A DNA stretch of 64,000 bases from Acidobacteriota bacterium (GTDB lineage: Bacteria > Acidobacteriota > Terriglobia > Terriglobales > Acidobacteriaceae). Positions 59,300 to 64,000 of this stretch are shown piece by piece. Position numbers and translations under genes: made by a program. Under the pieces are notes generated by a model that had not been told where the DNA came from, did not search any database, and saw only the letters and a program-made list of their open reading frames with translations. The stretch lies in assembly GCA_021778315.1 (NCBI GenBank), contig JAJYCQ010000007.1:3893-67892 (forward strand), written 5' to 3'. Positions within the stretch are counted from its first letter, which is position 1, and every line of letters begins with the position of its first letter.

Positions 59300-60646
59300 T
59301 CACACCCCTAGTTCGTGGCGGATGGCGTTGGCTATGGTGGTGGCGTGGTGGTGCATGGCTTCGGCGCTTTCGGCTTCGATCATTACGCGGGCGAGGGGTT
59401 CGGTGCCGGAGTAGCGGATGACGACTCGGCCGGTGGTGGCGAGGTCGGCTTCGGCGGCGGCGATGGCGGCGACGATGGCGGGGAAGGTGTTGAGGGGGAG
59501 TTTTTCGCGGACCTTTACGTTGAGGATGATCTGCGGATAGTTGGTGAGGTCGGCGATGAGCTGGCTGAGGGTTTTGCCGCTGCGGTGGACTACGTCGAGG
59601 ACAAGGAGCGCGGTGAGGAGGCCGTCGCCGGTGGTGGCGCGGGCGGGGAAGAGGATGTGGCCGGACTGTTCGCCGCCCAAAGATGCTCCCGAACTGCGCA
59701 TCTCTTCGAGGACGTATTTGTCGCCGACGGGGGCGCGGAGCATGCGGATTCCGGAGCGGGCGAAGGCGGCTTCGAGGCCCATGTTGGACATGGTGGTGGC
59801 GACGACGAGGTTATGGGCGAGCTCTCCGCGGGCCTGGAGGTCGCGGGCGCAGAGGAGGAGGACGGCGTCGCCGTTGAGGACGTTGCCGTGCTCGTCGGCG
59901 AACATGGCCCGGTCGGCGTCGCCGTCGAAGGTGAAGCCGATGGAGGCACCGGCGACTTTGACCTGGGCGGCGACGATTTCGGGGTGGAGGGCACCGCAGT
60001 GCTCGTTGATGTTGCGGCCGTCGGGTGAGGCGTGGGTGACCTGGACGGTGCCGTGGAGGGAGTCGAATAGCTGGGGGGCGACGGAGGTGGCGGCACCGTT
60101 GGCGCAGTCGATGACGACGCTGCGGTTGTCGAGGGAGATGCCGGGGACGGCGTCGAGGAGGAAACGGATGTAGTCGAGGCGGTAGGACTCGTTGACTTCG
60201 GGGAGGGGTGGATCGGAGGGGACGGTGGGGTTGGTGGCTAGGACGCGCGTGATCTCTTGCTCTATGGCGAGCTCGGTGTTGTCGGGGAGTTTGTAGCCGT
60301 CGTGGCCGAAGATTTTGATGCCGTTGTCTTGCCAGGGATTGTGGCTGGCGGAGATGACGACTCCGGCGGAGAAGCCGTGCTTGCGGGCGAGGAAGGCGAT
60401 GGCGGGGGTGGTGATGATGCCGGCGGAGGCGACCTCGGCACCGGCGGCGCGAAGGCCGGCGGCGAGCGTCGATGCAATCCAGGGGCCGGACTCGCGGGTG
60501 TCCATGCCCATGATGACGCGGACGGGGTGGTGGGCTTCGGCGAGCTTGGTGGCGAGGGCGACGCCGATGGCGTAGATGGTGGGCTTGTCGAGGGGGGCTT
60601 CGCCGGCGATGGCTCGAATTCCGTCTGTGCCGAATAACTTCCGCAT
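59300..60646 (-). CDS. glmM: Phosphoglucosamine mutase
   Basis: A 448-residue enzyme converting glucosamine-6-phosphate to glucosamine-1-phosphate for peptidoglycan and LPS. Four family motifs: MRKLFGTDGIRAIAG, the phospho-Ser S101 in SASHNPWQDNGIKIFG, metal-binding DGDADRAMF and substrate RYSGTEPLARVMIE. The glm type is indicated by the GTDGIRG-like start and length. The gene is convergent with the DUF5677 gene, eight bases apart. Strongly G-biased plus strand although coded on minus. Confidence 0.96.
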   Translation of the reverse strand: MRKLFGTDGIRAIAGEAPLDKPTIYAIGVALATKLAEAHHPVRVIMGMDTRESGPWIASTLAAGLRAAGAEVASAGIITTPAIAFLARKHGFSAGVVISASHNPWQDNGIKIFGHDGYKLPDNTELAIEQEITRVLATNPTVPSDPPLPEVNESYRLDYIRFLLDAVPGISLDNRSVVIDCANGAATSVAPQLFDSLHGTVQVTHASPDGRNINEHCGALHPEIVAAQVKVAGASIGFTFDGDADRAMFADEHGNVLNGDAVLLLCARDLQARGELAHNLVVATTMSNMGLEAAFARSGIRMLRAPVGDKYVLEEMRSSGASLGGEQSGHILFPARATTGDGLLTALLVLDVVHRSGKTLSQLIADLTNYPQIILNVKVREKLPLNTFPAIVAAIAAAEADLATTGRVVIRYSGTEPLARVMIEAESAEAMHHHATTIANAIRHELGV

Positions 60647-61083
60647 GGTGATCCTTTGGGCTTAGATGTCCAACTAACGATGGTAGTGGATGAGGGCGGT
60701 AAGGGATAGTCCGGGGGGCCTGCGCGGACGGCGGAGGGCTTTGCGTGGCGAAGGGGAGAGCGTGGGTCGCAGGGAGGAAGGCAAGTTGGTCGTTGCGCCT
60801 GCGGCTTCACTCCGGCCTTCGGCAGAGCGGAAGGGCCTGCGGCCTGATTGTTTACCTAGGGCTTCGCCCTAGGCTGGTATGGGGCGGGCCTCCGGCCCTT
60901 GGAGGGGTGGTGGGTTTGGGGAGAATGGGGTTGGGGTGGGTGGTATTCGCGGCCCATGCTTGACGGTGAGGCTGGCATGAATGGGGCACCCGGCTAAAAT
61001 TGCTGGTTTGGTAGAACTAATTGATGATAAGGCGAACAAAATGCGTATCATACATATAGCATTCAGGATGAAGTCCGGCGAAC
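60647..61083. other. Non-coding region with stacked short hairpins and repeats
   Basis: 437 bases without a supportable gene. It holds a family D word (60718-60735), hairpin CCTAGGGC-TTC-GCCCTAGG (60855-60873), hairpin GGGCC-TCC-GGCCC (60886-60898), related GGGCCTGCGGCCT text (60834-60846) and a family C palindrome (60952-60993). The G-rich plus strand is extreme here. Confidence 0.75.
60952..60993. repeat. Family C palindrome before the low-GC gene pair
   Basis: GCCCATGC (60952-60959) pairs with GCATGAATGGGGC (60975-60987), ending CACCCGG, the inverse of the hisA/EamA orientation. Confidence 0.78.
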
Positions 61084-61416
61084 ATGCGAATGTTTGTTGA
61101 AGCATTTGTGCTAGTAGTATTAGCTGCAGTATTCACAGGCCTCGTCGTCACTCCGGGGAAACTGGATTGGTCTCAACGGATATCGCTAGGCGTTGCATTG
61201 ATTGCGAGCGCTTTCTTTGCTGCGCATACCGTGAGCAAGATGAAGGCAGAGTCCAAACCGACCATTGTGGTTGAGCCCGTCGCGGTACCCCAAGGGCCCA
61301 CAAAGAGAACTGGCGATGCCGAAGGTGGAGAGAATCAAAGCCCAGGAAACACTGGTGATGACAATACCTTCGACTACAACAACAGCTCGCAACCGAAGAA
61401 CAGGATGCCCAAATGA
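61084..61416 (+). CDS. Small two-span membrane protein with polar tail
   Basis: A 110-residue protein, MRMFVEAFVLVVLAAVFTG, then RISLGVALIASAFFAAHTV, both membrane segments, followed by a polar Gly/Asn/Pro-rich tail (GGENQSPGNTGDDNTFDYNN). Its last codons overlap the next gene start (ATGA), so the two are translationally coupled. AT-richer than neighbours. No family recognised. May be a signalling or anchoring partner for the secreted protein that follows. Confidence 0.65.
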   Translation: MRMFVEAFVLVVLAAVFTGLVVTPGKLDWSQRISLGVALIASAFFAAHTVSKMKAESKPTIVVEPVAVPQGPTKRTGDAEGGENQSPGNTGDDNTFDYNNSSQPKNRMPK

Positions 61417-62045
61417 AGTGCCCCTTCCTGATATTGCTGATTATCTGTTTTGTAGGGACCGCATTCGGTCAATCAACTAAAACGGGGGATGCGAAGTCAC
61501 AGGGTCAATGCACCGCTGCCAACACCGGCAGCAACAATCGCTTTGTAATCAATTGCGGCATAGGCAAGAAACAGGGAGCTGAGATGCTCGCTATTCTGAA
61601 TAAGGTCCTGGCAAATCAGATTGATCCTAATGCAGTGATGACAAAGCTTGATGAAATCTTGAATCGCACTAACCCTAACCTTACGGTGGTTGCTTACGAT
61701 TGCCAAGGAACTATGCGGTCGACCAACCTGTCAACTGGTGTTATGCAGTATGGTCGCAATTATCCATTCGCAAATATCAAGCCAATGGATGATCTTTTGG
61801 TTCGAAGGCTTTACCCAGATTTATTGACTTCCTGCCTCGCACAAATCAGTCAGAAGCCGGAATGGTTGACACCTCGATTACTTTGTGGCGAAGCCTACAG
61901 CGAAATGGGCGATCGTGCAAATGCGCTAACGATGCTGGGTGACTACGAGAAAAATGCCGGGCCTGGCTACAACACCGACCCCTATTGCAGGGCTTTAGAT
62001 TCTGCGTTGCGTCAGAAGCTACAAGTGACCCCACTTAGCAACTAG
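61413..62045 (+). CDS. Secreted hypothetical protein coupled to the membrane gene
   Basis: A 210-residue protein with a signal peptide (MKCPFLILLIICFVGTAFGQ, cleavage after FGQ). The mature part begins with a Cys-containing loop (GQCTAANTGSNNRFVINCGI) and a helical region LAILNKVLANQIDPNAVMTK, LDEILNR, then a C-terminal half with further Cys (VVAYDCQG, LTSCLAQIS, LLCGEAYSEMGD) that resembles a TPR-like helix pair. Several cysteines suggest disulphides outside the cytoplasm. Overlaps the previous gene by four bases. Low G+C. No characterised family. Confidence 0.68.
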   Translation: MKCPFLILLIICFVGTAFGQSTKTGDAKSQGQCTAANTGSNNRFVINCGIGKKQGAEMLAILNKVLANQIDPNAVMTKLDEILNRTNPNLTVVAYDCQGTMRSTNLSTGVMQYGRNYPFANIKPMDDLLVRRLYPDLLTSCLAQISQKPEWLTPRLLCGEAYSEMGDRANALTMLGDYEKNAGPGYNTDPYCRALDSALRQKLQVTPLSN

Positions 62046-62286
62046 CTAGCCATCACGACCAATCCCATGCCCATTCCATATGGCGACTAACAGTGGCGGA
62101 ACAGAGAATCAGGATTCTGGTCCGCAGAGGCTCATCCAATCCATAAAGGACCTACACGAGCGGTTCGCGCGTACCCGCGCGACTACCCACTCATGTTGCA
62201 TGAAGCCGCGCCATGGGTGGGGCACCCGGCGGAAGGTTGATCCTGAGGAGTATTTGGCAAAGGAATGGGAAGGGCGGGTTGCGGGG
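62046..62286. other. Spacer before xseA with a family C palindrome
   Basis: Contains the palindrome at 62186-62229 (CCCACTCATG / CATGGGTGGG, then GCACCCGG). An 83-codon open frame crosses it (62080-62331) without a ribosome site; it may be a remnant, not called. Confidence 0.6.
62186..62229. repeat. Family C palindrome between the low-GC pair and xseA
   Basis: Arms CCCACTCATG (62186-62195) and CATGGGTGGG (62212-62221) with one mismatch, closing with GCACCCGG. Confidence 0.8.
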
Positions 62287-63861
62287 TTATTCGGTGGAGG
62301 TGACTTTGGCGCGGAGGCGGCCGCGGGCTAGTTGGGCGGTGATAGGGGTGCCGGCGGGGGCTTCGGTGGCGTTGCGGAGGAGTTTGGCGTTGGGGCCGGG
62401 GGCGTCTAGGTAGATCAGGGCGTAGCCTCGTTCGAGGACGCGGAGGGGGCTTAGGGCTTCGAGCTGGGAGGTGGCTCGGGTGAGGCGGTTGTGGGCGGTG
62501 AGGAAGGCGTTGGGGCGGGCGGCGTGGAGGCGCTGGGTGAGGGCGTCGAAGCGGCGGTTGGCGGCGGCGATGCGGAGGGAGACGTGCTGGCGGCTGAGGC
62601 GGGCTTCGAGCTGAGAGAGGCGGGTGGAGCGGGCGCGGAGGAGGCGGTTGAGGGAGGATTCGGCGCGGAAGGAGAGGTCGTCGAGGTGCTGGGCGCGGCG
62701 GGCGACGTTGGCCTGGGTGCGGTGGAGCACGGCGTCGGCGGTGAGGGAGGAGAGGCGCTGGCGGGTGCGGAGGAGGTTGTAGCGGAGGGAGCGGGAGAGG
62801 CGGGAGTGGAGGCGGTCGAGTCGGTCGGCGATGCCTTGCTGGGCGGCGGTGACGAGCTCGGCGGCGGCGGAGGGGGTGGGGGCGTGGAGGTCGGCGGCGA
62901 AGTCGGCGAGGGTGGAGTCGGGTGCGTGGCCGATGCCGGTGATGACGGGGATGGAGGAGGCGGCGATGGCGCGGGCGACGACTTCGGCGTCGAAGCCGTG
63001 GAGGTCTTCCCAGGAGCCACCGCCGCGGGCGACGAGGATGACGTCGACGAGAGAGGGGTGGGAGGAGAACCAGCGGACTCCGGCAGCTACTTCGGAGGGG
63101 CAGTTGGGGCCCTGGACGGCGGCGGGATAGATGAGGAGGTTGACGGCGGCGTGGCGGCGGCGACAGACCTTGATGATGTCGCGGAGGGCGGCTCCGTGGA
63201 GGCTGGTGACGATGCCGATGCAGCGAGGGAACGCGGGGAGCGGGCGGGCGTTTTCGAAGAGGCCTGCGCGGCGGAGGCGGGCTTTGAGTTCTTGCACCTC
63301 TGCAAGTAGTGCACCGAGGCCGGTTTGTTGCATGGATTCGGCGATGAGCTGGAGCTGGCCGCGGGACTCGTAGACGGAGAGCTGGCCGGAGATGCGGACG
63401 GCGTCGCCGTCTTTGGGACGGAAGCGGAGGAGGGAGGCCTGGCGGCGGAAGAGGACGATGGAGAGCTGGGCTTCGCCGTCTTTGAGCGTGAAGTAGCAGT
63501 GGCCGCTGGAGGCGGGACGCCAGTTGGAGATTTCGCCTTCGACGGTAACGTGGTTGTGGGTTCGCTCGACGAGGTTGCGGATGTGGCGGACGAGCTGGGC
63601 GACGGTGAACACGGCCTGCGCGGAGTCCTGCGCGGACGGCGAGCGGTCCTTCGCGGACGGCGCGAGTTTGGGTGGTGGTGCATCGGAGGAGGGGGTGCGG
63701 AGGGCTCGGGATTGTTCGGCGAGGATGTCGGCGGTGGTGACCTCGGGCTCGGGGGCCTGGTCGAAGAGTGAGGGGGCAGAGGCCGGGGCGGACTGGCGCG
63801 AGGGGGCCCGTTTGGAGCGGGAGCGGCGGAGGTCGGCGAGGGTGGGGATGTCGTCGGGCAT
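62287..63861 (-). CDS. xseA: Exodeoxyribonuclease VII large subunit with repeat-coded N-terminal linker
   Basis: A 524-residue large subunit of the single-strand DNA exonuclease. The OB fold begins near residue 85 (VAQLVRHIRNLVERTHNHVT, VEGEISNWRPASSGHCYFTL), followed by the catalytic domain (CIGIVTSLHGAALRDIIKVC, ILVARGGGSWEDLHGF, VITGIGHAPDSTLADFAADL) and the C-terminal coiled coil (residues about 330-460). Residues 1-84 are an unusual low-complexity extension; 67-83 (APSAKDRSPSAQDSAQA) is encoded by family D words. xseB is not adjacent; the gene on the other side is an IS630-like transposase start. Confidence 0.93.
   Translation of the reverse strand: MPDDIPTLADLRRSRSKRAPSRQSAPASAPSLFDQAPEPEVTTADILAEQSRALRTPSSDAPPPKLAPSAKDRSPSAQDSAQAVFTVAQLVRHIRNLVERTHNHVTVEGEISNWRPASSGHCYFTLKDGEAQLSIVLFRRQASLLRFRPKDGDAVRISGQLSVYESRGQLQLIAESMQQTGLGALLAEVQELKARLRRAGLFENARPLPAFPRCIGIVTSLHGAALRDIIKVCRRRHAAVNLLIYPAAVQGPNCPSEVAAGVRWFSSHPSLVDVILVARGGGSWEDLHGFDAEVVARAIAASSIPVITGIGHAPDSTLADFAADLHAPTPSAAAELVTAAQQGIADRLDRLHSRLSRSLRYNLLRTRQRLSSLTADAVLHRTQANVARRAQHLDDLSFRAESSLNRLLRARSTRLSQLEARLSRQHVSLRIAAANRRFDALTQRLHAARPNAFLTAHNRLTRATSQLEALSPLRVLERGYALIYLDAPGPNAKLLRNATEAPAGTPITAQLARGRLRAKVTSTE
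63613..63663. repeat. Family D words inside xseA
   Basis: CCTGCGCGGAG, TCCTGCGCGGACGGCGAG and TCCTTCGCGGACGGCGCG, three units in frame on the minus strand. Confidence 0.85.
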
Positions 63862-63936
63862 CGTTAAGTTAGTTTAGAGCATTTCTCTATCAGGTGTACA
63901 CTATAATTGCTCTGACGGACCGCGACATCGATAGGG

Positions 63937-64000
63937 ATGGCGAAGGCATATTCGGATGATTTGAGATGCAAGCTGCTGGCGGCATTCGACGCTGGGCAGG
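63937..64000 (+). mobile_element. Start of an IS630-family-like transposase gene (cut by window end)
   Basis: ATG 63937 opens MAKAYSDDLRCKLLAAFDAG, which is the helix-turn-helix start of IS630-type transposases. Only 21 codons are in the window. The sequence TAGAGCATTTCTCTATCAGG (63875 on) ahead of it may include the left terminal repeat, but this cannot be confirmed without the other end. Confidence 0.65.

Noticed and set aside
62080..62331. 83-codon plus-strand frame crossing a family C palindrome before xseA
   Set aside because: No ribosome site, the end overlaps the xseA coding region, no recognisable domain. Possibly a remnant gene split by the palindrome, but not supportable.
1..64000. 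Restriction-modification, toxin-antitoxin or other anti-phage defence cluster
   Set aside because: No recognisable methylase, restriction enzyme, toxin-antitoxin pair or defence gene set; the stand-alone HNH and DUF5677 genes are not enough.

Overview
The window is about 64 kb of high-GC chromosome, most likely from an acidobacterium of the class Terriglobia (Granulicella/Edaphobacter/Terriglobus type). Pointers are two secreted VWFA-type proteins of the acidobacterial kind, a glycine cleavage system with split P-protein, a TonB receptor with many secreted carbohydrate enzymes, and intergenic DNA full of short dispersed repeats. Assignments rest on reading motifs by eye; no database search was run.

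Layout: 1-12.6 kb holds the 3' end of a glycogen phosphorylase gene, bcp, a polysaccharide deacetylase, tRNA-Arg(CCG), a DUF2911 protein, a sugar-nucleotide epimerase, the minus-strand operon gcvT-gcvH-gcvPA-(unknown)-gcvPB, two small envelope genes, glgC and an outer-membrane protein. 12.9-17.8 kb holds tatA, ppk2, an EamA transporter and two VWA proteins. 17.9-27.7 kb is a complete-looking minus-strand histidine operon (hisI-G-x-D-C-B-x-H-x-F ... A) preceded by an unreported-looking attenuator: a 27-residue leader peptide with eight His codons, followed by a rho-independent terminator. A low-GC island of small genes separates hisF from hisA. 27.8-35.7 kb holds carbonic anhydrase, a thioredoxin-like protein, and a plus-strand run HNH-gmhB-DUF721-gatC-gatA-TonB receptor. 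36-43 kb holds FmdE-like, GH13, GH28, bactofilin and small envelope genes. 43.3-47.9 kb is the infA-rpmJ-rpsM-rpsK-rpsD-rpoA-rplQ translation/transcription operon, interrupted by a four-helix-bundle gene. 48-64 kb holds an ABC exporter, a GMC oxidoreductase, a DUF374 acyltransferase, queA, polA, an esterase, a DUF5677 gene, glmM, a small low-GC gene pair, xseA and the start of an IS630-like transposase.

The most unusual property is a set of several unrelated short repeat families that fill intergenic gaps and also sit in frame inside genes. (A) AGGGATTAGGGAACAGGG-type words form inverted pairs between genes, supply stop codons and C-terminal tails of several proteins, and appear twice inside polA. 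(B) REP-like hairpins ending in ATGACAG, followed by GCAA-rich tracts; one copy lies inside a GH13 gene. (C) A palindrome with a constant CCGGGTGCCCCA arm and variable stem; copies lie in frame in hisA and in an EamA transporter gene. (D) A CCTGCGCGGACGGCG word, present in xseA. (E) Heptamer tracts such as TTCTAGC. Together they resemble Rickettsia palindromic elements in behaviour and are the best candidate for something undescribed here.

By eye, the plus strand is C-rich up to about 22.1 kb and G-rich from there to the end, whatever strand genes are on. The switch lies inside the his operon and suggests a replication polarity switch or an old inversion breakpoint.
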